Assembly (NCBI GenBank): GCA_036381475.1
Contig: DASVCT010000180.1
Coordinates: forward strand, 1 to 15,981
DNA: 15,981 nucleotides
DNA from: ZC4RG29 sp036381475
GTDB lineage: Bacteria > Bacteroidota > Bacteroidia > Cytophagales > Cyclobacteriaceae
Direction: 5' to 3'
Below, one piece after another: positions 1 through 6,887 of this stretch. Below the pieces are notes generated by a model that worked only from the letters and a program-made list of their open reading frames with translations, was not told the DNA's origin and did no database searches. The stretch's first letter is position 1, and every line of letters starts with the position of its first letter. A program made the translations under genes and the position numbers.

Positions 1-1
1 G

Positions 2-955
2 TGGAACAGCCTGGCAGCTGCCGACTTCGACGGCGACGGCGACATCGACTTCATCGCGGGAAACTACGGGTTGAACAACAGTTATTGTGCGACGCCGGAG
101 TATCCCCTTGAAGTATTTGCCAACGACTTTGACGGCAACGGTAGTATCGATCCCATTCTCGCCTGTCACTTGCCCGAGTCGTTCGAGCAGCCAGCCCGGA
201 AACTGTTCCCGGTACATTTCTGGGATGAGTTGATCTCCCAAAGTCCCAAGTTCAGGCAGCAGTTTTCCAGTTATAACCAATATGGCCAAACTACGATGGA
301 TGAATTGCTCTCGCCAGAGGACATGAAGGGTGGGTTGCGGCTGACGGCCAATTTTATGCAGTCGTCGTATATAGAGAACCTTGGTGGATTTAAGTTCAAG
401 GTTTCACCGCTTCCTGTTGAAGCACAGGTGGCTCCCGTGAACGGACTCGTCATCGAAGATGTTAACGGCGACGGAAATGCCGATGTTCTGGTTGTTGGCA
501 ATGATTACGGGAATGAAGTCTTCGTGGGAAGGATGGATGCGTTAAAGGGATTGGTACTTTTGGGCGACGGAGCGGGTAATTTCAGATCGGTTGAGCCGGC
601 TACCAGCGGCTTCCATGTCGGCGGCGATGGAAAGGCACTGGCCAGCCTGGTAACCGCAGATGGCGCGCAGCTTTTTATTGCTACGCAAAATCGCGACAGC
701 CTTCGGGTGTTCCAGCGCGTGCAATCGGACGATACCCGTTGGTTTGCGGTCCAACCGGCGGACGTGCGGGTGATCATTGAATACGAAGGTGGCAAAAAGG
801 AAACGAAAGAAGTATTCCACGGTTTAGGATACCTCTCGCAATCGACGCGAAAAGTTAGGATACCTTCAGACGCGGCAAAAGTTATTGTCGTGGATTCGCG
901 CGGAAATGAACGCCAGATAGGACAGGACCTGGCTGCCCCATCAGCATCAAGATGA
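2..955 (+). CDS. FG-GAP/VCBS repeat protein with ASPIC/UnbV-like C-terminus (5' truncated)
   Basis: The reading frame is open from the first bases of the window, so the true start lies upstream; 317 codons are visible. Three Asp-rich calcium-binding FG-GAP/VCBS motifs are seen: DFDGDGDID at visible codons 8-16, DFDGNGSID at 42-50 and DVNGDGNAD at 153-161. Such repeats form blades of a beta-propeller in secreted or surface proteins. The C-terminal 60 or so residues (IIEYEGGKKETKEVFHGLGY, then LSQS) resemble the ASPIC/UnbV domain that ends many Bacteroidota VCBS proteins. Substrate and role cannot be told from this fragment; adhesion or carbohydrate interaction is typical of the family. It ends 14 bases before the stop of the convergent DUF72 gene. 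Family assignment is solid, function unknown. Confidence 0.85.
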   Translation, partial: WNSLAAADFDGDGDIDFIAGNYGLNNSYCATPEYPLEVFANDFDGNGSIDPILACHLPESFEQPARKLFPVHFWDELISQSPKFRQQFSSYNQYGQTTMDELLSPEDMKGGLRLTANFMQSSYIENLGGFKFKVSPLPVEAQVAPVNGLVIEDVNGDGNADVLVVGNDYGNEVFVGRMDALKGLVLLGDGAGNFRSVEPATSGFHVGGDGKALASLVTADGAQLFIATQNRDSLRVFQRVQSDDTRWFAVQPADVRVIIEYEGGKKETKEVFHGLGYLSQSTRKVRIPSDAAKVIVVDSRGNERQIGQDLAAPSASR

Positions 956-969
956 TGCCGGGCCGGATC

Positions 970-1869
970 TTAATCGGCCGTAGCAAACCGGGGTTCAGGA
1001 AGAGAAGCATATCCGGCCTGGTTCACCTGCCGGATGAAGTATCGGCATAGTTCGGGTGAATAGACTTCCTCCTGTTGGTGCATCAGGAAGAATACCCTGC
1101 GGAGACCCAGTTCTACCCAATGGCCTATGCGTCGTACCCAATCGTCACATCGCTGATAGTCCGTAGGGTGGAGGCTGTTGCCGACGAAGCGGATGAAGGC
1201 GCTTGATGTTGTAAGCCGCATGTGGACGCAGTCGCGCCGACCTGCTGCGTCGGTAATTACGGCGCCGACGCCGCGCTCTTCGAAGAGACCGAACACCTTC
1301 CGTTTCATATCCGGGTCGGAGAACCATCCGGGGTGGCGCAATTCAACAAAGACGTCAAGACTTTCGGGAAGGGATTCCAGGTACTGGCGGAGGACGTCGA
1401 AATTTTTCGGGGCATAATTGGGAGGCGTCTGGAGAAAAACCGGGCCAAGATTTTCTCCAAACGCTGCTACACCCTTCAGGAATACCTGTGTGTATTCTTC
1501 TGCGTCCTTAAGGCGCTTGCGGTGTGTGATCTTGTCATTGAACTTCGGACAGAACAAGAACCCGGGTGGTACTTTCGACTTCCACGCTTCGACCTGACGA
1601 ACCGACGGCAACTTATAGAACGTTGCGTTCAGTTCGATGCAGTTGAAGTGTTGCCCGTAGAGTGTTAGAAAATCGTCTTCCTTAGTCCCCTCCGGATAAA
1701 TCCGACCGATCCATTCCTTTCGGCCCCACTTGGCACAGCCGGTATATACCGATACGTTTCCTGGCCCGGACTTCGCTTTAGCCAACACCCGCGCCGTCTC
1801 CTCATCGTCCGGAGGCAGGGTAAAGTCTACGCTGTCAAATTCAGCAGCATCTAGCTTTCCAAACTCCAT
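970..1869 (-). CDS. DUF72 (YecE-like) TIM-barrel protein
   Basis: This 299-residue protein matches the DUF72/YecE family. Visible hallmarks are VYTGCAKWGRKEWIGRIYP near residues 41-59, ELNATFYKLPS near 79-89, FLFCPKFNDKITH, GPVFLQTPPNYAP and VFVELRHPGWF. The family folds as a TIM barrel resembling xylose-isomerase-like enzymes, but its biochemical role is not established. The frame is open further upstream to 1977, but that start would overlap the preceding gene by 82 bases. The ATG at 1869 leaves a 26-base gap, and the conserved domain begins about 40 residues after it, so I chose it. It appears to be the last gene of a four-gene minus-strand operon. It is probably cytoplasmic, as no signal peptide is seen. 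Family is sure, function unknown. Confidence 0.88.
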   Translation of the reverse strand: MEFGKLDAAEFDSVDFTLPPDDEETARVLAKAKSGPGNVSVYTGCAKWGRKEWIGRIYPEGTKEDDFLTLYGQHFNCIELNATFYKLPSVRQVEAWKSKVPPGFLFCPKFNDKITHRKRLKDAEEYTQVFLKGVAAFGENLGPVFLQTPPNYAPKNFDVLRQYLESLPESLDVFVELRHPGWFSDPDMKRKVFGLFEERGVGAVITDAAGRRDCVHMRLTTSSAFIRFVGNSLHPTDYQRCDDWVRRIGHWVELGLRRVFFLMHQQEEVYSPELCRYFIRQVNQAGYASLPEPRFATAD

Positions 1870-1895
1870 GGACGAATATAGGACAAAGCAGGAAT

Positions 1896-2441
1896 TTACA
1901 ATTCCTTGGTGAGGTTCATCTCGAATACTTTGTGCCAGGTCGATCCGTCCGAGGAGAATTCGCCGATTTCCTGCCACGTTTGACCAGCGTCATTCAAGGT
2001 GATGGTGTACCGGATCTGTCCGGCATTCCCGGGCAGGTCGTATCCCCATGTGAATGAGTTTTTTTCTACGACCTTGAACCAGGCGTCCGTCCAACGGCCA
2101 TCCCGCAGGTAGGATCTCATTGTGTAATCGCTTTGACGGACATCGAAGTTGATGATAGCCAGTGCATTGAAGGCTACTTCGTTACCCGATTGCCGTCTTC
2201 CTATGCCTTCGATTTGAAGGATCGTACTGTCCAGCTTGAACTGTACGTCTTCGGTTTGTGCGAAAGTCTCTACGCGTCCCGGACCCATAGAAACCGTGCC
2301 GCTTCCCTTCCATTTTCCGGACAACGCTGCGAGTTTTTGCAATTGTTGTTTACACTGTGGAGCGAAGTTGGGCGCTTGCCCCTTAACGCTGCCGAAGGTG
2401 AAGACGCAGGCCGTAAGCAATAATGTGATCGGAGTTTTCAT
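1896..2441 (-). CDS. Secreted DUF1579-like beta-barrel protein
   Basis: The 181-residue product starts with a signal peptide: MKTP, a hydrophobic run ITLLLTACVFTFG, then a likely cleavage near VKGQA. It is therefore probably periplasmic or extracellular. The mature part has a pattern seen in small lipocalin-like or DUF1579-type proteins: LAALSGKWKGSG, then GRVETFAQTEDVQFKLD, ILQIEGIGR, ALAIINFD, YTMRSYLRDGRWTD and TWGYDLPG, with evenly spaced Gly/Trp and alternating hydrophobic strands. No catalytic residues are recognisable. It lies 30 bases after the winged-helix regulator and 26 bases before the DUF72 gene, all on one strand, which suggests cotranscription. The cysteine in the signal region (TAC) lies early in the hydrophobic core and does not make a convincing lipobox. 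The domain name is tentative; ligand and role are unknown. Confidence 0.7.
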   Translation of the reverse strand: MKTPITLLLTACVFTFGSVKGQAPNFAPQCKQQLQKLAALSGKWKGSGTVSMGPGRVETFAQTEDVQFKLDSTILQIEGIGRRQSGNEVAFNALAIINFDVRQSDYTMRSYLRDGRWTDAWFKVVEKNSFTWGYDLPGNAGQIRYTITLNDAGQTWQEIGEFSSDGSTWHKVFEMNLTKEL

Positions 2442-2471
2442 AGAAAATTGTAGTTAGGGTTTGTGAAGTTG

Positions 2472-2768
2472 CTATTGGGTTTGCTGTTTGTCGATGTATT
2501 GTCGGAGGCTCTCAACATACTCTTCGAAAGCGCGTATGCCCGTTGGTGTTATCGAAACTGTGGTAACCGGCTTTTTTCCTTTGAATGACTTCTCAATCGC
2601 GACGTATCCTGCCGCAGCAAGTTTATCGAGTTGAACGCTCAGATTGCCGGCTGTACTGCCCGTCTTCTCTTTGAGGTATGTAAACTGCGCTGATTTCATG
2701 CTGATAAGGAGCGACATGACAGCAAGTCGCAATTGTGAATGAAGTAGGGGATCAAGTGCCTTGAACAT
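2472..2768 (-). CDS. Small winged-helix transcriptional regulator (HTH_27 type)
   Basis: The product of 98 residues is a single winged-helix DNA-binding domain: LDPLLHSQLRLAVMSLL, then FTYLKEKTGSTAGNLSVQLD as helix-turn-helix, KLAAAGYVAIEKSFKGKKPV as recognition end and wing, and TTVSITPTGIRAFEEYVESL. This pattern is typical of the PF13601-like group related to MarR/ArsR regulators. The frame is open upstream to 2858, but the domain begins at the ATG at 2768, only 5 bases after the stop of the membrane-protein gene, so translation is probably coupled. I infer that it represses its own operon: a palindrome lies between the -33 and -7 elements of the promoter ahead of the membrane gene. No effector-binding domain is present, so any signal may come through the partner membrane protein. 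Family confident, target inferred. Confidence 0.85.
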   Translation of the reverse strand: MFKALDPLLHSQLRLAVMSLLISMKSAQFTYLKEKTGSTAGNLSVQLDKLAAAGYVAIEKSFKGKKPVTTVSITPTGIRAFEEYVESLRQYIDKQQTQ

Positions 2769-2773
2769 TATTG

Positions 2774-3349
2774 TCACGATCCAGCACCGCGCTTCAGCAG
2801 GTATCCCGGAACAAGGTACCCCAGCGCGACGGCAACGGCGCCTACGAGCATCTGCCAATCATACGAGACAAGGAAACAAACAATACCTGCTATCCAGAAT
2901 AAGATGGCACCGAGGATCATCGGGCGGAATCGCAAAACCACTCCGGACACGAATGTGGGAATTGCGCTGACAACAAGAATCAGTGCGTTGAGATGATAGT
3001 TGACCTGTCGACCGAAAATGATGAAGATAACGACGGTAACTGCGAGCGCCACCCACGACCACATCATAATGGACTCCAACTGGGTAGCAGGACCGGATTG
3101 GCGACGTACGCGGGATCCGTACAGGAAAGACAGGACCGCCGCAGGAATGGTAATGAACCAGATCAGGTAAGGTTGCCGGTACCCGGCTTTCAGCAACACA
3201 TATCCGCCCAGGAAAGCCAGGGCAACCACCCATCCCCACAGCAAAAAATAGAAGCTCTTTTGCCGGATACCCGTTTTCGCCTGGTGTATCATCGCGGTGA
3301 TCAGTTCCAGGCTTTCCTGTGCAGTCATCTGTTTTTCAGTAGGTTCCAT
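2774..3349 (-). CDS. Six-TM inner-membrane protein paired with winged-helix regulator
   Basis: The 191-residue protein has a charged N-terminal stretch of about 30 residues (SLELITAMIHQAKTGIRQK). About six hydrophobic segments follow, roughly at 33-54, 60-77, 95-112, 120-139, 144-163 and 166-184, with short basic loops between them (SRVRRQ, RFRP, LLKRG). I do not recognise a named family and see no catalytic motif. It is the first gene of the minus-strand group and ends 5 bases before the regulator's ATG. Genes for small winged-helix regulators are often found beside such membrane proteins, so a role as sensor, or as a membrane protein whose level the regulator controls, is plausible but only inferred. 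The start ATG at 3349 sits about 20 bases downstream of the -7 promoter element at 3373-3379. Confidence 0.75.
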   Translation of the reverse strand: MEPTEKQMTAQESLELITAMIHQAKTGIRQKSFYFLLWGWVVALAFLGGYVLLKAGYRQPYLIWFITIPAAVLSFLYGSRVRRQSGPATQLESIMMWSWVALAVTVVIFIIFGRQVNYHLNALILVVSAIPTFVSGVVLRFRPMILGAILFWIAGIVCFLVSYDWQMLVGAVAVALGYLVPGYLLKRGAGS

Positions 3350-3372
3350 AGGAATGCTGAATTTAATTGGTG

Positions 3373-3403
3373 CAATGTAAACTAGTTTATATTATAAACC
3401 AAA
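3373..3403 (-). promoter_or_regulatory. Promoter of the membrane-protein/regulator operon
   Basis: On the minus strand TTTG (3403-3400) is followed after 20 bases by TACATTG (3379-3373), one base short of the Bacteroidota -7 consensus TAnnTTTG. The 19-21 base spacing fits that promoter class. It would start transcription near 3366, shortly before the ATG at 3349. It is read by eye, not measured. Confidence 0.5.
3378..3399. promoter_or_regulatory. Candidate operator: overlapping palindromes
   Basis: Two perfect palindromes overlap: TAAACTAGTTTA (3378-3389) and GTTTATATTATAAAC (3385-3399, central T). Together they give three TAAAC/GTTTA half-sites in alternating orientation. They fill the spacer between the -33 and -7 elements of the promoter for the membrane-protein/regulator operon, a typical place for a repressor site. 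The winged-helix protein encoded by that operon is the obvious candidate ligand (inference). The site also lies just upstream of ribE on the other strand. Confidence 0.5.
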
Positions 3404-3433
3404 TTTTGAAAATGTGAAAACGGAAGTATTTTG
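3404..3433 (+). promoter_or_regulatory. Possible ribE promoter giving a very short leader
   Basis: TTTTG at 3404-3408 and TATTTTG at 3427-3433 are separated by 18 bases and resemble the -33/-7 pair of Bacteroidota promoters. The -7 element ends 5 bases before the ribE ATG, so the transcript would start at or next to the start codon. The -7 match is imperfect and the spacing is one base under the usual range, so this is weak support. Confidence 0.35.
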
Positions 3434-3438
3434 CCGGT

Positions 3439-4029
3439 ATGTTTACAGGAATAGTTGAAGCCATGGGAACCGTGCGCGCGGTAGAACGCAGCGGCGGCAA
3501 CGTGCAGTTGGCGGTGGAGAGCGCTATCGGCCGGGAACTCAGGGTGGACCAAAGCGTTTCACACAACGGAGTCTGCCTGACGGTGGTTCGGACGGAAGGA
3601 GACACGCACTGGGTCACGATGGTTAAGGAAACGCTTTCGCGCAGTACCCTTGGCGCACTTCGCGTCGGCGACCAAGTGAACCTGGAGCGGAGTATGAAGG
3701 CCGATGGCCGGTTTGACGGGCACATCGTTCAGGGACATGTCGATCAGGTTGGACGGATCACAAGTATCCGTGATGAGGCCGGCAGCTGGCTGTTTGGATT
3801 TGAGTACGATCCGGCACCGGGAAACATAACAGTAGAAAAAGGATCCATCTGCATCGACGGCATCAGCCTCACGTGCTACCAGTCGCGCGATGGCGCTTTC
3901 GTCGTCTCAGTTATTCCCTACACCTTCGAACAGACTACCCTCGGCACGAAGCGGGAAGGCGACAGCGTAAATCTCGAGTTCGACATCCTCGGAAAATATG
4001 TGCGCCGGTTAATGCAACTCAACACCTGA
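3439..4029 (+). CDS. ribE: Riboflavin synthase, alpha subunit
   Basis: The enzyme dismutates two 6,7-dimethyl-8-ribityllumazine molecules into riboflavin and a pyrimidinedione, the last step of riboflavin synthesis, in the cytoplasm. The 196 residues are normal for the family and show its internal duplication of two lumazine-binding barrels. Domain 1 begins MFTGIVEAMG and contains SHNGVCLTV (41-49) and ERSMKADGRFDGHIVQGHVD (83-102). Domain 2 contains GSICIDGISLT (135-145) and VSVIPYTFEQTTLG (156-169). The start is fixed by the conserved MFTGIVE. No other rib gene is nearby, so the gene stands alone. Its last 21 bases overlap the 3' end of the convergent PAP2 gene, leaving no room for a separate terminator. 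Identification is firm. Confidence 0.96.
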   Translation: MFTGIVEAMGTVRAVERSGGNVQLAVESAIGRELRVDQSVSHNGVCLTVVRTEGDTHWVTMVKETLSRSTLGALRVGDQVNLERSMKADGRFDGHIVQGHVDQVGRITSIRDEAGSWLFGFEYDPAPGNITVEKGSICIDGISLTCYQSRDGAFVVSVIPYTFEQTTLGTKREGDSVNLEFDILGKYVRRLMQLNT

Positions 4030-4593
4030 CCCCTGCCGTCCGAAACGCTCCAGCCAATATCGGGTTAGCCGCAGTGAAAGCAGGGCTCCTGTAATTCCCA
4101 CGATCGCCCCGACGAGGATATCGCCAGGGTAATGCACTCCAAGATAAATTCGCGAATACGTCATCAACCCGGCCCATAGAAAAAGCCATGACATCCAGCG
4201 GTATCGTGACAACACGCTGACAAGAAAAGTAGTGACTCCAAATGTGTTGGCGGCATGTCCGCTGGCAAATCCGTACAGTCCGCCGCGGTATCCGTTTACA
4301 ATGTGAACAAGTCCCTCCAGCGTAGGATCATGGGAGGGGCGCAGTCTTTCGAAAAAAGGCTTCATGAGGTTACTGGTCACCTGATCTGCTATCACGATTG
4401 TCAGCGCAATGCCGACCAGAACGGCCCAACTGTCCTTTCGGAATTCCCTGATCACCAGGTAGAGCAGCACGAGGTACAGCGGAATCCAGGATTCCGTGCG
4501 CGTGATCCAGGGCATCACCGAATCCAGCCAGGGCGTATTCAGACTATTCAGGAAGAGAAACACGTCTCTGTCGAGCTCAAGGAGGTGATCCAT
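4009..4593 (-). CDS. PAP2-superfamily membrane phosphatase
   Basis: The 194-residue integral membrane protein carries all three acid-phosphatase motifs of the PAP2 superfamily: KPFFERLRP (Lys78...Arg85-Pro86), FASGH (109-113, with His113 as proton donor) and SRIYLGVHYPGD (147-158, with His154 as the likely nucleophile and Asp158). Hydrophobic segments lie around 37-48, 58-70, 116-128, 134-146 and 160-174, with the active site facing the periplasm in this family. Likely substrates are lipid phosphates such as undecaprenyl pyrophosphate or phosphatidate; the sequence cannot distinguish them. The frame extends to 4707, but the conserved domain, and a perfect TACATTTG promoter element at 4641-4648 inside that extension, favour the ATG at 4593. 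It overlaps ribE tail to tail by 21 bases. Confidence 0.9.
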   Translation of the reverse strand: MDHLLELDRDVFLFLNSLNTPWLDSVMPWITRTESWIPLYLVLLYLVIREFRKDSWAVLVGIALTIVIADQVTSNLMKPFFERLRPSHDPTLEGLVHIVNGYRGGLYGFASGHAANTFGVTTFLVSVLSRYRWMSWLFLWAGLMTYSRIYLGVHYPGDILVGAIVGITGALLSLRLTRYWLERFGRQGSGVELH

Positions 4594-4640
4594 GACGTAG
4601 TGGTCCCGGTGGATTTGGCGCGTAATGGGAAAATACCGGA

Positions 4641-4673
4641 CAAATGTAACATTTCCCGAAAGAGTAATGAAAA
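4641..4673 (-). promoter_or_regulatory. Promoter of the PAP2 gene
   Basis: On the minus strand TACATTTG (4648-4641) matches the Bacteroidota -7 consensus TAnnTTTG exactly. A T-rich TTTT at 4673-4670 stands 21 bases upstream as a weak -33. Transcription would start near 4634, about 40 bases before the ATG at 4593. This supports that start over upstream ones. Confidence 0.55.
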
Positions 4674-4783
4674 GGGCGGCCCCGCACGTGATTGAATTCG
4701 CCGCCAAAATGCGATTTTAGTAATGCCGTTTCCCCTGACAATGACGGGGATGCGTTCTGAATGCCCAAACGCGATCTTGCACT

Positions 4784-6268
4784 ATGAACAAATACGACCT
4801 CGTTGTTATCGGCGCCGGCCCATCCGGTTATGCGGCGGCTATGCGATCCCTCGATTTCAAAAAGAAGACGCTGATTATCGAACGCAACCAGGTTGGCGGT
4901 GCAGGTGTGACCAACGGGGCGCTATCCTCGAAGACATGGTGGGAGCTTGCCCGGGAGACGGCGTCTTTCCGCAAGCACCTGAAACGATTCGATATTAAGG
5001 TTCCCCGTATCAACTACAAGGAAATTCGGGATGAGGTGCGTCATGCTGTGGCTGAAAGAAAGACAATGCTGGAAGAACACCTGAGACTCGTCGAGGCAAC
5101 GCCCGAGTACCGCGGCCTCCTTGCGTTTCGCAGAGGAACGGCCCGGCTCATCAGTCAGAATGAGATCGAGATCACCGATGGCGCAAACAAAGAGGTCGTC
5201 TGGGGGGACTACATTATCCTGGCAACCGGTAGCCGCCCGCGGAAATTGCCCGGAATTACAGTCGACGAAAAATATATCATGACCAGCGACGGCATCGAAC
5301 ACATGGACGAGTTTCCGGAGAGCATGGTCATCGTGGGGGCTGGGGTGATCGGTTGCGAATATGCGACGATATTTTCCGGTTTCGGAAAGACGAAAGTCCA
5401 TTTGATCGACAAGGGAGATCGCATACTGCCTTTTGAAGATGAAGACGTTGTCCGTGTCATCGAGCGTAACATGGAAAGCAACGGTGTGTTGATCCACCGG
5501 AATTCACGGTTGACACGCATTGAAGTCAGGGACGGACGCGTGGAGTACGAGCTTGAGTACGATGATGGCAGCAGTGCCACCTTCAACGTAGCGAAGGCGC
5601 TTATTGCCGTGGGTCGGGTGCCCAACTATGAGAATCTATGGGACGAGAACGTGAACATCACGATCGGCAAACGCGGGATCGAGGATCACGACACGCAGAC
5701 GAACGTACCTACCATTTATGCTGTGGGAGATCTTACTGCCGATATTTCACTGGTCAATGTAGGGGAACTCGAGGGCCGTTATGCCGTTGAGCGCATCTTC
5801 GGCAATCCAAAGCGTAAGCTGGTGTATGAGAACATCAGTACGATCATGTTCCTCAACCCGGAAGTTGCAAGTGTTGGTCTGAACGAAACGCAAGCGCTGG
5901 AAAAGGGCATCGACTACAAAGTCGTGACCCTGGATTACAGCTGCATTCCACGGGCTATTGCAAAAAGAAACACTCAGGGGTTTATCAAACTGCTGGTTAC
6001 CAACGATGACAAAATGAAGATACTCGGCATGAAGGTCGTTGGCAACCATGCAAGTAGTGCTATACAAGCCGTTGCCTTGCTGATCTCCATGAACAAAGGT
6101 GTGGAAGAGCTGGCCGAATGCGTTCACCCGCATCCTTCCATCACCGAAGGGATACAGGAATGTGTGCGTATGCTCCTCGGCAAGTCCCTGTTCAAACCCA
6201 ACGCCCTGAAGGGACGCCTTTCCTGCAGAACCAGCACAGCCGGAGTGTACGAGGACATTAGATTCTGA
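4784..6268 (+). CDS. Dihydrolipoamide-dehydrogenase-like flavoprotein lacking the redox cysteines
   Basis: This 494-residue class I pyridine-nucleotide-disulphide oxidoreductase relative has an N-terminal FAD site (DLVVIGAGPSGYAAA, 5-19), a second nucleotide fold (VIVGAGVIGCEYA, 182-194), TIYAVGD (310-316) for the second FAD contact, and a C-terminal dimer domain with HPHPSITE (448-455), which in Lpd carries the catalytic His-Glu pair. Asp209 at the end of the second strand of the NAD fold suggests NAD rather than NADP. The usual GGxCxNxGCxPSK is replaced by GGAGVTNGALSSK (38-50), so both redox cysteines are missing (Gly41 and Ala46). It cannot therefore work as a normal lipoamide dehydrogenase. 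A transhydrogenase, NADH oxidase or quinone reductase role is possible but unproven. It is monocistronic and ends 4 bases before the convergent hisIE stop. Confidence 0.88.
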   Translation: MNKYDLVVIGAGPSGYAAAMRSLDFKKKTLIIERNQVGGAGVTNGALSSKTWWELARETASFRKHLKRFDIKVPRINYKEIRDEVRHAVAERKTMLEEHLRLVEATPEYRGLLAFRRGTARLISQNEIEITDGANKEVVWGDYIILATGSRPRKLPGITVDEKYIMTSDGIEHMDEFPESMVIVGAGVIGCEYATIFSGFGKTKVHLIDKGDRILPFEDEDVVRVIERNMESNGVLIHRNSRLTRIEVRDGRVEYELEYDDGSSATFNVAKALIAVGRVPNYENLWDENVNITIGKRGIEDHDTQTNVPTIYAVGDLTADISLVNVGELEGRYAVERIFGNPKRKLVYENISTIMFLNPEVASVGLNETQALEKGIDYKVVTLDYSCIPRAIAKRNTQGFIKLLVTNDDKMKILGMKVVGNHASSAIQAVALLISMNKGVEELAECVHPHPSITEGIQECVRMLLGKSLFKPNALKGRLSCRTSTAGVYEDIRF

Positions 6269-6272
6269 CCAA

Positions 6273-6872
6273 TTATTTCTCCACGTGTCGTGCGGCAAGG
6301 GTGTTGGCGACGTCATCGAGGCGGAAGCCTTTTGCCGTCAGGAGAACGAGGTAATGATAAATCAGGTCCGCCGCTTCATTGAGAAACAACTCGCGGTTGT
6401 CGTCCTTCGATTCAATGATCAACTCCACCGCCTCTTCACCCACTTTCTGGGCGATCTTGTTAATACCCTGCTGAAACAAGCTTGTCGTATACGAACCTTC
6501 CGCCGGTTCGTCGCGCCGCTTGCGAATAACCCTTTCGAGATAAGCCAGGGAAAAGCCGTTGTTTGATTCGCTGAAACATGTGTCCGCTCCCGTGTGGCAC
6601 ACCGGACCGTGAGGTACGGCCCGGATCAGGAGGGTGTCGTTGTCGCAATCGGGAATTATAGCTACGACGTCAAGAAAATTGCCGGACGTTTCACCCTTCG
6701 TCCATAGCCTGCCCTTGCTTCGGCTGTAAAACGTAACGCGACCATCCTCCTGCGTTTTTTTTAAGGCTTCAGCGTTCATGTATCCCATCATCAGAATGCG
6801 AAGCGAGCGGTCGTCCTGGACTATACAGGGAACAAGTCCGCCATTCTTTTCAAAGTCGATATTCAGTTCCAT
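6273..6872 (-). CDS. hisIE: Bifunctional phosphoribosyl-AMP cyclohydrolase / phosphoribosyl-ATP pyrophosphatase
   Basis: This fused enzyme does steps 2 and 3 of histidine synthesis: the HisE part removes pyrophosphate from phosphoribosyl-ATP, and the HisI part opens the adenine ring of phosphoribosyl-AMP. HisI covers about residues 1-105, with GETSGN (60-65), the metal motif DCDNDT (75-80) and zinc ligands Cys76, Cys92 and Cys99 in VCHTGADTCF. HisE covers about 110-199, with LERVIRKRRDE, then KIAQKVGEEAVE and NEAADLIYHYLVLL. All key residues are intact. The 199-residue length fits other fused HisIE proteins. It is the last gene of the operon, 15 bases after hisF. No terminator hairpin is visible after it, and the convergent flavoprotein gene ends 4 bases away. 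Confidence 0.97.
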   Translation of the reverse strand: MELNIDFEKNGGLVPCIVQDDRSLRILMMGYMNAEALKKTQEDGRVTFYSRSKGRLWTKGETSGNFLDVVAIIPDCDNDTLLIRAVPHGPVCHTGADTCFSESNNGFSLAYLERVIRKRRDEPAEGSYTTSLFQQGINKIAQKVGEEAVELIIESKDDNRELFLNEAADLIYHYLVLLTAKGFRLDDVANTLAARHVEK

Positions 6873-6887
6873 GATTCACATTTCGGT

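Noticed and set aside
961..979. GGCCG-N9-CGGCC inverted repeat at the convergent 3' ends, as a bidirectional terminator
   Set aside because: The stem is only 5-6 base pairs and neither strand has a T-run after it.
1870..1977. N-terminal extension of the DUF72 gene
   Set aside because: It overlaps the upstream secreted-protein gene by 82 bases and adds sequence outside the conserved domain.
2769..2858. N-terminal extension of the winged-helix regulator
   Set aside because: It overlaps the membrane-protein gene and is Arg/Cys-rich out-of-frame-looking sequence (ADARRRRCRRAG), while the conserved domain starts at the ATG at 2768.
4594..4707. N-terminal extension of the PAP2 phosphatase
   Set aside because: It would put the perfect TACATTTG promoter element inside the coding region, and it lies outside the family domain.
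4731..4750. CCCC-N10-GGGG repeat upstream of the flavoprotein gene, as a regulatory hairpin
   Set aside because: The stem is only four base pairs with a long loop, and no associated promoter or terminator pattern is seen.
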